Positions 8,512-17,343 of a stretch of DNA of 64,000 nt are shown here, piece after piece. The notes under the pieces are model-generated. The model saw only the letters and a program-made list of their open reading frames with translations, had not been told where the DNA came from and made no database searches. The position numbers were made by a program, and so were the translations under genes. Position 1 is the stretch's first letter. Each line of letters opens with the position of its first letter. The stretch is taken from positions 212,441-276,440 of the forward strand of contig DASXEB010000023.1 of assembly GCA_036490335.1 (NCBI GenBank), in the 5' to 3' direction. The DNA is from Palsa-1392 sp036490335. Its GTDB lineage: Bacteria; Verrucomicrobiota; Verrucomicrobiia; Chthoniobacterales; UBA10450.

Positions 8512-9600
8512 ATGAAAACCCTGGCTTCCGCGATCCTTCTCTCCTTCTGCATTCTGCCCACCCTCTTCGCTCTCGATCCCCCACCGGGCGGCGGCTACCC
8601 CGGCGGCAATACGGCCCTCGGCGATAACGCGCTTTTCAATCAGCCCGCCGATTCGGAAGATTTAAATAACACGGCGATCGGCTATGAGGCGCTGTATAAC
8701 AATACAGATGGCGGCTTCGGCAACGTGGCGCTTGGTTACGAGTCGCTCGTTTCCAACACCACCGGCGAGGGAAACACCGCTGGCGGCTGGCAGTCACTCT
8801 ACGGCAATACCACCGGAGGGGAGAATACCGCCCTCGGAATCTCCGCCATGCTGCGCAACACGACCGGCTTCGGGAACGTCGCCCTGGGCGACGAGGCACT
8901 TTGGTACAATGCGTCTGGCGAACGCAATGTCGGCATCGGCCAATATGCGGGCGGCGGCATCACCGGCGATTACAACGTCGCCGTCGGTGCCGGCGCGCTC
9001 GGCAACGCCGGTGGAGGCAGGGAGAACGTCGCGCTCGGTTATTCGGCCCTCTCCTATTGCAAGGGCAGCCACAATATCGCTCTCGGCACCGTTGCCGGCG
9101 TCCAAGTCATCCAAGGCAGCCACAACATCGACATCGGCAACCAGGGCACGGCGGAAGATGGCCGCACCATTCGGATCGGGATCGAGGACACGCAAAAGCG
9201 CACCTTCATCGCCGGCATCGCGCACGCCCACCTGCCGGCCACGATTCCGGTGGTCATCAATCAGGATGGGCAATTGGGCACCGCATCGTCATCGTCTCTC
9301 GAGGAGGAAAACATCCAGCCGATGGAGAACGGGAGCGACGTTATCCTTTCGCTCCGACCGGTCACCTTCCGCTACAAGAAAGAGCTGGATTCGTTAGGCA
9401 CGCCGCAGTTCGGTTTGGTCGCGGAGCAGGTGGCGAAGGTCGATCCCGATTTGGTCGCGCGCGATGAAAGCGGCCGTCCTTACACCGTGCGCTACGACGC
9501 GGTCAACGCGATGTTGCTCAACGAATTCCTGAAGGAGCATCGCAAGGTCGAAACTCTCGAAGCGAAGGTCGCGAAGCTGGAGGCGATGGTCGAAAAGTGA
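8512..9600 (+). CDS. Exported tail-spike-like protein with NTALG repeats and S74 chaperone domain
   Basis: A 362-residue protein with a signal peptide (TLASAILLSFCILPTLFA). Residues about 35-215 are tandem repeats of N-TA-x-G-x-x-AL-x-x-NTTG, the left-handed trimeric beta-roll seen in YadA-like heads and fibre shafts. Residues about 265-340 form an intramolecular chaperone of the peptidase S74 type (ILSLRPVTFRYK, FGLVAEQVAKVDPDLV, YDAVNAMLLNEFLKEH), followed by a short coiled coil. In phages this domain folds tail spikes. Here the signal peptide and the surface-protein neighbours argue for a cell-surface trimer. The TCG-TTA-GGC motif encodes SLG near residue 295. Confidence 0.78.
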   Translation: MKTLASAILLSFCILPTLFALDPPPGGGYPGGNTALGDNALFNQPADSEDLNNTAIGYEALYNNTDGGFGNVALGYESLVSNTTGEGNTAGGWQSLYGNTTGGENTALGISAMLRNTTGFGNVALGDEALWYNASGERNVGIGQYAGGGITGDYNVAVGAGALGNAGGGRENVALGYSALSYCKGSHNIALGTVAGVQVIQGSHNIDIGNQGTAEDGRTIRIGIEDTQKRTFIAGIAHAHLPATIPVVINQDGQLGTASSSSLEEENIQPMENGSDVILSLRPVTFRYKKELDSLGTPQFGLVAEQVAKVDPDLVARDESGRPYTVRYDAVNAMLLNEFLKEHRKVETLEAKVAKLEAMVEK

Positions 9601-9637
9601 GCCCGCGCCTGTAGGCGTAGTCGACGATGTTTGTCGC

Positions 9638-9782
9638 GGGAACGCGGGCGTTCCTGCTTTTCGCGCGCGAATTCCTGCTTTGGTTCCGGGCGTTCGTCGT
9701 TTCAGCGGACGGATTCCGCCTTTTTCTGCGCGCGTTCCTCGTTTGTCGGCCGAAAAATAAAGCGGGAACTTGCGCGTTCCCG
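9638..9782. repeat. Palindromic 21-bp array, box GGAAC-N6-GTTCC
   Basis: TTC(C/G) half-sites start at 9651, 9672, 9693, 9714, 9735 and 9777, all on a 21-bp grid, with one degenerate position at 9756. The first and last units have both arms: GGAAC 9639-9643 / GTTCC 9650-9654, and GGAAC 9765-9769 / GTTCC 9776-9780, separated by 6 nt. The rest of each unit is T-rich (CTGCTTT). It lies in the gap after the S74 protein gene. The period equals that of the arrays at 4.1 and 60.1 kb but the box differs. Confidence 0.8.
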
Positions 9783-9889
9783 GCCCGGGGCCGCGGCCCC
9801 CGACTCCGGGGCGGCGGACGAAAAGTTTTCCCGCGCGCCCGCCTGTGGCACACACATTGCTATTCTGAAGGACGGAGGAGTCCAAGCCA

Positions 9890-10255
9890 ATGCCCAAAAA
9901 TCCTGAAGCATTCAAAAACAAACTCGACAAGGTGGTCGAAGCCTGGGACGACAAGGCCGCGACCACCAGCTTCGGCGGAATGACGCTGACGCAGTTCAAG
10001 TTCAACGTGCAGCCGTCCTACGACGCCCGGAACAAGATCGCGGACGGCGAGCAGATGGTGGAGGACGGCACGAACGAGCGCGAAGACGCCGACGCGATCA
10101 GCAATCCGAACCTGCTCCTGGTGGTCAATGGCGTGAAGGGCGACCCGGCTTTTGGCGAGAACAGCGACCTTTACGAAGAGATGGGTTACGTGCGCAAAAG
10201 CGAGCGCAAGACCGGCCTGACCCGAAAGAAGAAAACCCCGCCGCCGGCGACGTAA
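9890..10255 (+). CDS. Small conserved-looking protein of unknown function
   Basis: A 121-residue soluble protein with no signal peptide or membrane segment. A strong ribosome site (GGACGGAGGAG) lies 8-10 bp before the ATG. The N-terminal half (FKNKLDKVVEAWDD, FGGMTLTQFK) looks helical and amphipathic; the C-terminus is Lys-rich (RKSERKTGLTRKKK). It resembles no family I recognise by name. It is a single-gene unit: a terminator follows 40 bp downstream. Confidence 0.6.
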   Translation: MPKNPEAFKNKLDKVVEAWDDKAATTSFGGMTLTQFKFNVQPSYDARNKIADGEQMVEDGTNEREDADAISNPNLLLVVNGVKGDPAFGENSDLYEEMGYVRKSERKTGLTRKKKTPPPAT

Positions 10256-10296
10256 AAATTTAGTCGAACAACCAACCACAACACTGCAATACATGA

Positions 10297-10333
10297 CGGC
10301 TGGAGGTGGCCCCATCTCCAGCCGTTTAATTTT
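10297..10333 (+). terminator. Rho-independent terminator
   Basis: CGGCTGGAG (10297-10305) pairs with CTCCAGCCG (10316-10324) across a 10-nt loop and is followed by TTTAATTTTTTT. It ends the small gene at 9890-10255. Confidence 0.85.
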
Positions 10334-10358
10334 TTTGGGGCCGGGAGACGGGCGCGAT

Positions 10359-10637
10359 CGGCCATGGCATGCCGCACGCCCGCGATCGCCATCCCCGCCC
10401 GGGGAGCGCACGCGACTCGCGTGCGGCGTTTGGCGACTCGCCAAACGGGATTTTGGGGAGCGGGGTGTCCGAGCCACGGTCCGCGTAAAGTTTGCTCCCA
10501 AGCCTTCGCTCGACCGCCGGTTTTTGGCGAGTCGCCAAAAACAGCACGCGAGTCGCGTGCGCTCCACGGAGACTGAGCGCGCGCCTTACCCGGTCGCGGC
10601 CATCGCGTGCTGCACGCCTGCGATCGCCATCCCGCCT
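10359..10637. repeat. Composite inverted-repeat element flanked by a duplicated gene tail
   Basis: Four odd-length palindromes sharing the core GCGACTCGC (or its complement) are nested: GCACGCGACTCGCGTGC (about 10408-10424), TTTGGCGACTCGCCAAA (10429-10445), then the reverse-oriented pair TTTTGGCGAGTCGCCAAAA (10522-10540) and GCACGCGAGTCGCGTGC (10544-10560). The whole is thus a roughly 40-bp inverted repeat around about 75 bp of filler. It is flanked by direct repeats of about 38 bp (10359-10398 and 10598-10637, about 85% identical). The right copy encodes the last residues of the neighbouring flavoprotein (GMAIAGVQHAMA). It looks like a non-autonomous mobile or REP-type element at a gene end. 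Confidence 0.6.
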
Positions 10638-12283
10638 TCGCCGACCGCGGCGGCGCAACGTTTGACCGATCCCGCCCGCACATCGCCGGCGGCGAAGACT
10701 CCCGGCATGCTCGTCTCGAGCGGGCCGGGCGGACGCTGCGCGTCTTTCCAGGCGGGCGCGCCGGCGACGGCGGCGCCGGTTTTGATGAAGCCTTTCTCGT
10801 CGCGCTCGATCTCGGGCGGGAGCCATTTCGTGCAGGGGTCGGCGCCGATCATGGAGAAGATGGCGGGGGTCGCGACGGTGCGCCGCTCGCCGGTCGCGGT
10901 GTTCTCGAGCTCGACCGATTCGAGCATTTTGCCGCCGGACATCTGGCGGATTTCGGTGCTGTAATGGATGTCGATGTTGTTGCAGGCCGTGACCCGGCGC
11001 GAGAGGTAATCCGACATGCTGCTCGCCAGCTCGCCGCGCCGGACGACGAGCAGGACACGCTTCGCCTGTTCGGAAAGGAACATGGCGGCCTGCCCGGCGG
11101 AGTTGCCCGCGCCGACGACGATGACGGTCTCGCCGCGGCAAAGCTGCCCTTCGAGCGCGGTCGCGGCGTAGTAGCAGCCGTTGTTCTCGAACTGTTCGCG
11201 GCCCGCGGCTTCGAGCCGGCGGTAATCGGCGCCGGTGGCGATGAGGAGGGATTTGGAATGAAGCCGGGCCGGGCAATCGCGCACTTGCAGGCTGATGGGG
11301 TGCGGGCCGTTGCCGAATTCGAGCCGGAGGGCCTGGGAAGGGGTGGAGAATTTCGCGCCGAATCGGTAGGCCTGGAGTTGGGCGCGGTAGGTCAGGTCGC
11401 CGCCGCTGATTCCGGTGGGGAAGCCGAAGAAATTCTCGATCAGGGAGGAGGAGCCGGCCTGGCCGCCGGGGGCGTAGCTTTCGAGGACGACGGTTTCCAA
11501 CCCTTCCGACGCGGCGTAAACGGCCGCCGCCAATCCGGCCGGCCCCGCGCCGACGATGGTGAGGTCGGTGCAGATTTCTTCCTCGTCGCCTTCGCGCAAC
11601 GGCCGGAGGAGGCCGGCAAGTTGCGCGACTTCGCGGAGGGAGGGATGAGGACGTTTCTCGCCGGCGGGCGTGATGAGCGCGGGCAGTTCGGCGGTCGTTA
11701 GGCAAAATTCTTTCGCGACCGCGGCGCCGATGTCGGTCTCGACTTCGAGGAGCCGATGCGGGATGTGGTTCTTGTCCAGGAAATCGTGCAACTGATGCCC
11801 GCCCCGGTCGGCGTGTGCGCTGAGGACGCGAAAGCCCGCGAACTCGTGATCGCGTTGCAGCCGTTTCCGTCGCATGATGAATGCGCTCACGATCGGTTCG
11901 CCGAGTCCCGGCAGTTCGGCGAGGGCGCGGCGAAATTTCGCGGCCGGGATTTCGAGGATCTCGGCTTCATCGGATTTAACTCGCGAAGTGGCGAGCGAGG
12001 AAGTGCCCTGGAGCATGGCGACGTCGCCGATGAAGTCGCGCGGGCCGCCGTTGGCGAGGATTTGTTCGGCGCCGTCGCGCGCTTCGAAGACTTCGACTGC
12101 GCCGCTGAGGATGGCGACGAAGGGAATGTCGCGCTGGCCGGCGCGGTAAAGGATTTCGCCGCGGCGCGCGAGGCGGCGTTTGCCTAACGAGTCAAGCATG
12201 GCGAGCTGGTGGTCGTCGATTTTGCGAAAGGCCACGCTCTCGGTGTCGCGATAAAATCGTTTGTCCTCTTCGGTCTCAGGCAT
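10586..12283 (-). CDS. Cyclic-nucleotide-binding domain fused to thioredoxin-reductase-like flavoprotein
   Basis: 565 residues in three parts. Residues about 20-140 form a cNMP-binding/Crp-like beta-roll (FVAILSGAVEVFE, GDVAMLQGTSSLATSRV). About 150-215 is a thioredoxin/glutaredoxin-like segment. From about 240 comes a TrxB-type FAD oxidoreductase with the dinucleotide motif GAGPAGLAAA, the GGQAG-containing FAD block, a second Rossmann motif GAGNSAGQAA and a C-terminal GDVRAGSVKR. The redox CxxC of true thioredoxin reductase is replaced by CYYA near 382, which is usual in this fused subfamily, so it is probably not a thioredoxin reductase. The role is likely redox signalling; ligand and partner unknown. 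Confidence 0.82.
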   Translation of the reverse strand: MPETEEDKRFYRDTESVAFRKIDDHQLAMLDSLGKRRLARRGEILYRAGQRDIPFVAILSGAVEVFEARDGAEQILANGGPRDFIGDVAMLQGTSSLATSRVKSDEAEILEIPAAKFRRALAELPGLGEPIVSAFIMRRKRLQRDHEFAGFRVLSAHADRGGHQLHDFLDKNHIPHRLLEVETDIGAAVAKEFCLTTAELPALITPAGEKRPHPSLREVAQLAGLLRPLREGDEEEICTDLTIVGAGPAGLAAAVYAASEGLETVVLESYAPGGQAGSSSLIENFFGFPTGISGGDLTYRAQLQAYRFGAKFSTPSQALRLEFGNGPHPISLQVRDCPARLHSKSLLIATGADYRRLEAAGREQFENNGCYYAATALEGQLCRGETVIVVGAGNSAGQAAMFLSEQAKRVLLVVRRGELASSMSDYLSRRVTACNNIDIHYSTEIRQMSGGKMLESVELENTATGERRTVATPAIFSMIGADPCTKWLPPEIERDEKGFIKTGAAVAGAPAWKDAQRPPGPLETSMPGVFAAGDVRAGSVKRCAAAVGEGGMAIAGVQHAMAATG

Positions 12284-12372
12284 AACGCGAAGAGTTTACG
12301 GCATGACCGCGGCCGGGCAACGCGGCGCGGGAAAACTTTTGCGCGCTTCCGCAAGCTGGCCTAGATAAAATC

Positions 12373-13014
12373 ATGGCCGAGCACGATTCCGAGCGGGCTT
12401 GGAACGAATACGAGTGGGAGCGCTTCCTGCAGCAGCAGGATGAGCGCACGGAGAAATACATGGAGCTGCTCGAGAAGTTTATCGACGACCCGAACCGCGA
12501 CGAGATTGTGGCGCGCGAGATGGGCTGGAACGAAACGCCGGAGAGCCGGATCGATGATTGGTGCGACGAGGATTTCGGCGAGGAGGAGGACGGCCCGCCC
12601 GCGATCGAGATGGCAAGTGAGCGCGCGGAAGGCTTCGAGCAGAACGCGCTTTATCGCGCGTCGTTCAGCCTCACGATCTGGCTCGATCGGCTTTTCGATA
12701 AGATTCCGACGCTCCAGACCGACCCGGACGCCGTTCGCCTCGCGACGCACGCCGCGCTCGCCGCGGCCAAGCTCGCCGCGGCCTTGAGCGACGAAGACGA
12801 AAGCGAAATCGGAATGACGATCGCTTATTTGAAACGCGCCCTGAAAGCGGTCACGACCGCGATGGAGGCCGGCGCCGACCTGGCGCGCGACGGCGCAATC
12901 ACCCGGGCGCAGTACGGGACGCTGCAAAAGCGGCTGTTCCAGGTGCGCGACGGGATCATTTCGCTCATGGGGGAATTTCGGGGCGAATGGTTGCGCCGTT
13001 ACGGCCGTCTCTAA
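12373..13014 (+). CDS. Acidic helical protein of unknown function
   Basis: A 213-residue protein without signal peptide or membrane helix. The N-terminal third is very acidic and helical (WNEYEWERFLQQQDERTEKYMEL is the start of a likely coiled coil; later DDWCDEDFGEEEDG). The C-terminal half has Ala-rich helices. I do not recognise the family. It lies 7 bp before the ECF sigma gene in the same direction and is probably the first gene of that operon, so a regulatory link to the sigma factor is possible but not shown. Confidence 0.65.
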   Translation: MAEHDSERAWNEYEWERFLQQQDERTEKYMELLEKFIDDPNRDEIVAREMGWNETPESRIDDWCDEDFGEEEDGPPAIEMASERAEGFEQNALYRASFSLTIWLDRLFDKIPTLQTDPDAVRLATHAALAAAKLAAALSDEDESEIGMTIAYLKRALKAVTTAMEAGADLARDGAITRAQYGTLQKRLFQVRDGIISLMGEFRGEWLRRYGRL

Positions 13015-13021
13015 CAGTTGA

Positions 13022-13660
13022 ATGAAAGCGGCGCTTCCGCGTCAAAGTGTGGAGACGGCAACGACCTCGGCGGAGCCCGAGATACCGGAGCTGGACCTGG
13101 TGCGTCAGGCCCAAACCGGCGACACGACGGCGTTCGATCAGCTCGTTAGGCGTTACCGGACGAGGATTTTCGGAATGATTTACAACATGGTGCACAACGA
13201 GCAGGATGCCTGGGATCTTGCTCAGGACAGCTTCGTCAAAGCGTGGAAATCGATCGGGCGCTTTCGCGGGCAGTCCTCCTTTTATACCTGGATTTATCGC
13301 ATCGTGACCAACGTCACGATCGATTGGCTGCGCAAGAAACAGGTCAAAGGCGGCGGCGCGGAGTTCGACGAGGCGGTGCAACTGAACGAGATCGAGCCGG
13401 GCTCGCGGACGGTGCCGAGAGCCGAGGCCGCGCCCCACGAGCAGATGGAACAGGCGGAAATTCGCGGCCGGATCGATGCCGCGATCGCCGAGCTGTCGCC
13501 CGAACATCGGGCCGTCATTTTGCTGAAGGAAATCGAAGGCATGCAATATCACGAGATCGCGGAGTCGTTAGGCTGTTCCATCGGCACGGTCATGTCGCGC
13601 TTGTTTTATGCGCGCAAGAAATTGCAAAATCTGTTGCGAGACGTTTATGAAAACATTTGA
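13022..13660 (+). CDS. RNA polymerase ECF sigma factor
   Basis: A 212-residue sigma-70 family protein of the extracytoplasmic type. Region 2 runs from about 33 to 105 (FDQLVRRYR, NEQDAWDLAQDSFVKAW, FYTWIYRIVTN). Region 4 runs from about 155 to 205 (LSPEHRAVILLKEIEGMQYHEIAESLG, here in pieces). No sigma region 3 is present, as expected. Its 3' end overlaps the next gene, an apparent anti-sigma factor, by 14 bp, which implies translational coupling. The signal it answers is not evident. Confidence 0.92.
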   Translation: MKAALPRQSVETATTSAEPEIPELDLVRQAQTGDTTAFDQLVRRYRTRIFGMIYNMVHNEQDAWDLAQDSFVKAWKSIGRFRGQSSFYTWIYRIVTNVTIDWLRKKQVKGGGAEFDEAVQLNEIEPGSRTVPRAEAAPHEQMEQAEIRGRIDAAIAELSPEHRAVILLKEIEGMQYHEIAESLGCSIGTVMSRLFYARKKLQNLLRDVYENI

Positions 13661-14168
13661 AGAAAAGTGGACCGCGTGGGTCGATGACCAGATGAACGAC
13701 GAAGAGCGCATTGCGTTCGAGGCGTCGCTCGACGATCCGCGCGCGGCCGCCGCGGAGAAAAACGAAGCGCGGCAATTGCGCGCGCTGTTGCAGGAGCAGC
13801 TCTCGCCGCGCGCGATGGCGAACGCGGAGTTTTTCCATCATCAGCTCGGCGAACGCATCGCCCGCGAGACGCCCGCGCCGCGCGAGCATGCCGGCGCCGG
13901 TTTGCGCGAGACGTGGTGGTCGATCCGGCGTCTCGTCTGGCTGGGCGCGACTTCGCTCGCGGCCTTCGCGATCTGCGCCTTCTTCGTCCTGCGCCAAAAA
14001 CCGGAGACGGAACAATCGCAATACCTCACGCAGATTCTCAACGCGCAGGTCGCCCCGGCCGTTAATCCCGACGCGACGGTTTCCATTTTCCAGACGAAAC
14101 AGGACAAGGTCACGGTGCTTTGGGTTGATGGATTGAAGTCGCTCCCGAGCGAGTACGCCGCGAAGTAA
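13647..14168 (+). CDS. Membrane-anchored anti-sigma-like protein
   Basis: The start at 13647 (MKTFEEKW) inside the sigma gene is preferred to an upstream Met. The 173-residue protein has an N-terminal helical cytoplasmic part (FEEKWTAWVDDQMNDEERIAFEA, seen in pieces) and a single transmembrane helix at about residues 92-112 (LGATSLAAFAICAFFVL). A short periplasmic tail follows. This layout and the overlap with an ECF sigma gene fit an anti-sigma factor holding the sigma at the membrane. No classical HxxxCxxC zinc motif is visible. Confidence 0.78.
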   Translation: MKTFEEKWTAWVDDQMNDEERIAFEASLDDPRAAAAEKNEARQLRALLQEQLSPRAMANAEFFHHQLGERIARETPAPREHAGAGLRETWWSIRRLVWLGATSLAAFAICAFFVLRQKPETEQSQYLTQILNAQVAPAVNPDATVSIFQTKQDKVTVLWVDGLKSLPSEYAAK

Positions 14169-14169
14169 G

Positions 14170-14631
14170 ATGGCTGGAAAATCTTTCGTCACGCTCCTCG
14201 CCTTCGCGCTTTTTTGCGTCGCGAGTCTGGCGGCGAAAGCAGGTCCGCGCGGCGGCGGCGGTCCGCGCATCTGGAGCGGCCTCGTCATGGCGACGAACGG
14301 GCCCCGGCCGCACGCGCCGGCGGGCGAAGTCCATCGTTTCGAGGGAACCTTGCGCCGCACTTTCGGCTACAACAATTTCGAAGTGATCGGCCAGTCGCGC
14401 GGCGCGCTCAAAAACGGCGAGGAAAACTGGATGGCGCGGAGCAAACATTTCTCGCTCCACGTCGGCTCGCGCGGCGCGACGCGCGGCGGTTATCGGCTCA
14501 AGCTGCGCCTTTACCAGGACCGCCAGGAGCTGATCTCGACCGAGGCCGCGGTGACAAAAAGCAGTCCGCTCGTCATTCGCGGGCCGCAGGTCGGTTCGGG
14601 GCAATTGCTGCTCCTGCTCGAGGCGCAGTAA
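14170..14631 (+). CDS. Small exported protein of unknown function in the sigma operon
   Basis: 153 residues beginning one base after the anti-sigma stop codon, so surely co-transcribed. A signal peptide covers about 1-22 (FVTLLAFALFCVASLAAKA). The rest is predicted beta-rich with basic patches and shows no named domain. As the third gene of an ECF operon it could be the regulated envelope protein or a sensor, which is speculation. Its 3' flank carries three copies of the GCCTAACGA motif at 20-bp spacing. Confidence 0.65.
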   Translation: MAGKSFVTLLAFALFCVASLAAKAGPRGGGGPRIWSGLVMATNGPRPHAPAGEVHRFEGTLRRTFGYNNFEVIGQSRGALKNGEENWMARSKHFSLHVGSRGATRGGYRLKLRLYQDRQELISTEAAVTKSSPLVIRGPQVGSGQLLLLLEAQ

Positions 14632-14634
14632 GTT

Positions 14635-14683
14635 GCCTAACGAACCGCGATTTCGCCTAACGAGTCGCGCTTTTGCCTAACGA
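14635..14683. repeat. Three GCCTAACGA copies at exact 20-bp spacing
   Basis: Copies start at 14635, 14655 and 14675, all in the same orientation, in the short gap between the small exported protein and the aminopeptidase gene. The spacing puts them on one face of the helix. Confidence 0.9.
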
Positions 14684-14727
14684 ATCGGCGCGATTGCGCA
14701 TTTGCCCGCGCTCGGGTTAAGTGCGCC

Positions 14728-17343
14728 ATGCGTTGGTCGTTCTTCGTTCTCGGTTTTTCACTTCTCACTTCGTTCGTGCGCGCAGAAAGCAAATTCGATT
14801 TCGCGACCACGCCCGGAAGACTTCCGAAGGATGTCGTGCCGACGGAATACGCCATCCGGATCGCGCCCGATCTCGACAAGCTGACTTTCACCGGTTCGGA
14901 AACGGTCCAGCTCGATGTTCGCAAACCGGTCTCGAAAATCATCCTCAACGCGCTCGAGATGGAGGTCACGGCCGCGACCATCGATCAACATCCGCTGCCC
15001 AAAAAAGCGATCGCGCTCGACACCGCGCAGGAGTTGTTGACGCTGACTTTGCCTAACGAGTTGCCGGTCGGTCGGCACGAGATCGCGCTCGAGTTTCACG
15101 GCAAAATCAACGCGCAAGGCCAGGGCCTTTTCTATGCGCGCTACACCGAGCAGGGGACGAAGGAAAAGAAAATCATGCTCGGGACGCAGTTCGAGGCGAC
15201 CGATGCGCGCCGCATGTTTCCCTGCTGGGACGAGCCGAGTTTTCGCGCGCGTTTTCAACTGACCGCGCTCGTGCCGGAAAAATTCCTCGCCGTTTCCAAC
15301 ATGCCGATCGAGGCCGAGAAAAAAATCGGCGCGAAAAAGGAAGTGCGTTTCATGCTCACGCCGTCGATGGCGAGTTATCTCGTCGTTTTTTGCGCGGGCG
15401 AGCTCGACACGATCGAGGGCGAACAGGATGGCGTGAAGTTGCGCGTCGTGACGACGAGAGGCAAAGCCGAGCAGGGTCGTTACGCGCTCGAGACCGAGGC
15501 GAAAATTCTCCATTACTACAACGATTATTTCGGCACGCCCTTTCCGCTTCCGAAGCTCGACCTGATCGCGATCCCGGGCGGTTTCGGCGGCGCGATGGAG
15601 AACTGGGGCGGGATCACTTATTTCGAAAGTGTGCTCCTGTTCGACCCGAAAAATTCGTCGCTCGAGACGAAGGAGCGCGTCTTCGCCGTGATCGCGCACG
15701 AGATGGCGCATCAATGGTTCGGCGATCTCGTGACGATGGCGTGGTGGGATAATCTTTGGCTGAACGAAGGCTTCGCCTCCTGGATGGGAACGAAGTGCAC
15801 CGACCATTTTAATCCGGAGTGGAACGAGTGGCAGCGTGATCTGCCGAAAGATCGCGCGATGGATTACGACGCACGCTCGAGCACGCATCCGGTGCAGCAG
15901 CCGGTCGCGAACGAAGCCGATGCGGACGCGGCCTTTGACGACATCACTTACCTGAAGGGCCAGTCAATCATTCGCATGTTCGAAAGTTTCCTCGGCCCGG
16001 ATGTTTTTCGCGAGGGCATTCGCAAGTACATCGCGACTCACAAATATTCGAACGCGACCACCGCGGATCTCTGGTCGGCGTTAACCGATGTCTCGGGCAA
16101 ACCGATGAACACGATCGCGCCGGAATGGACCGAGCAGCCCGGTTTTCCGCTCGTGGAAGCGAAGCAGGCCGATCACTCGATCGCGGTTTCGCAAAGCCGG
16201 TTCACGCTCAATTTTCCGAACCCGCCGGCGCTGACCTGGCAGATTCCGCTGACTTACGAAGTGCAGGATCAGCAAGGCGCGAATAGTTTTCTCCTCCGCC
16301 AGCCTAACGACAAGTTGCCTAACGACGAGCTGGCCGATCACGCGGTCAAACTCAACGTCGGCGACGCCGGTTATTATCGGGTCGAGTACGACGACGCTTC
16401 CTGGCAGCGTCTGCTCGGCCAGATCGGGCAGCTTTCGGAAGCGGACCGCGTCAACCTTCTGACCGATGCGTGGGCGCTGGTGGAAGCGAATCGCAAACCG
16501 CTCGCGTTTTATTTCGATCTCGTCGGCAAAGTGACGAGCGAAGATCAGCCGGTCGTTTACGAGCAAATCTCCGAGACGCTGACTTTCATCGATCGCCTGC
16601 TAATCGGAAATCCCGCGCGCGCGCAGTTTCAAAATTTCGCGCGCGGGATTTTGCGGCCGGCGTTCGATCGCGTCGGCTGGGATGAGAAGCCCGGCGAGCC
16701 CGCGCCGATCACGCAGTTGCGCGGCTTTTTGATCCGCGGCCTCGGCGAACTTCAGGACGGCGATGTCGTCTCCGGTTGCCGGGCGCGGTTCGCGGCGTTT
16801 TTGCAGGACCGAAACGCGATCGCGCCCGATTTGCGGCCGACGATTTTCGAGGTCGTCGGCCATTATGCCGATCTGCGGACTTGGGAAAAATTGCACGAGC
16901 TCGCGCTGGCGACGACGAGCATCGAAGAAAAGGACAACCTCTACACCGCGCTTTTTGCGACGACGAATCCGGGGCTGCTCGCCCGCTCGCTCGCGATCAC
17001 GCTGACCGACGAATTGCCGGCGAGCCGCGCTGGCCGCCTGCTTCCGCGCGCCTCGGAGCGGAGTGAGCATCCAGAGGTGGTCTGGAAATTCGCCGAGGCG
17101 CACATGCCGGCGCTGCTCGCGAAACAGGACTCGTTAGGCATGAACAGATTTGCGGCCGGTCTCTTCAATTATTTTTCCGACGCGAAAGAGGCGGAAGTTT
17201 TGGAAAGCTACGCGAAAGCGAAACTGCCGCCGGGCGCGGAAAAGGCGGTAAAAAAAGCGGCTGATGAAGTTCGCTTCCGCGCAGAATTGAAAACGCGGCT
17301 GCTGCCGCAACTGCATTCGTTAGGCGAAAAGCCTTCGGCCTAA
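14728..17343 (+). CDS. M1 family zinc aminopeptidase
   Basis: An 871-residue enzyme that removes N-terminal residues from peptides. A signal peptide (FFVLGFSLLTSFVRA) suggests periplasmic location. The exopeptidase motif GAMEN lies near 290, and the zinc site HEMAH...NEGFAS near 324-347. The later Tyr is expected around 410, and an ERAP1-like C-terminal helical region follows. Length is typical of PepN/APN proteins. The motif gives SLG codons and PNE/PND codons inside it (15051, 16302, 16317, 17131, 17317). The stop TAA is within another motif copy, which forms a hairpin with the preceding one. Confidence 0.93.
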   Translation: MRWSFFVLGFSLLTSFVRAESKFDFATTPGRLPKDVVPTEYAIRIAPDLDKLTFTGSETVQLDVRKPVSKIILNALEMEVTAATIDQHPLPKKAIALDTAQELLTLTLPNELPVGRHEIALEFHGKINAQGQGLFYARYTEQGTKEKKIMLGTQFEATDARRMFPCWDEPSFRARFQLTALVPEKFLAVSNMPIEAEKKIGAKKEVRFMLTPSMASYLVVFCAGELDTIEGEQDGVKLRVVTTRGKAEQGRYALETEAKILHYYNDYFGTPFPLPKLDLIAIPGGFGGAMENWGGITYFESVLLFDPKNSSLETKERVFAVIAHEMAHQWFGDLVTMAWWDNLWLNEGFASWMGTKCTDHFNPEWNEWQRDLPKDRAMDYDARSSTHPVQQPVANEADADAAFDDITYLKGQSIIRMFESFLGPDVFREGIRKYIATHKYSNATTADLWSALTDVSGKPMNTIAPEWTEQPGFPLVEAKQADHSIAVSQSRFTLNFPNPPALTWQIPLTYEVQDQQGANSFLLRQPNDKLPNDELADHAVKLNVGDAGYYRVEYDDASWQRLLGQIGQLSEADRVNLLTDAWALVEANRKPLAFYFDLVGKVTSEDQPVVYEQISETLTFIDRLLIGNPARAQFQNFARGILRPAFDRVGWDEKPGEPAPITQLRGFLIRGLGELQDGDVVSGCRARFAAFLQDRNAIAPDLRPTIFEVVGHYADLRTWEKLHELALATTSIEEKDNLYTALFATTNPGLLARSLAITLTDELPASRAGRLLPRASERSEHPEVVWKFAEAHMPALLAKQDSLGMNRFAAGLFNYFSDAKEAEVLESYAKAKLPPGAEKAVKKAADEVRFRAELKTRLLPQLHSLGEKPSA

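Noticed and set aside
8512..9600. Prophage tail-fibre gene (S74 domain)
   Set aside because: It has a signal peptide and no phage neighbours; the same domain occurs in bacterial surface proteins.
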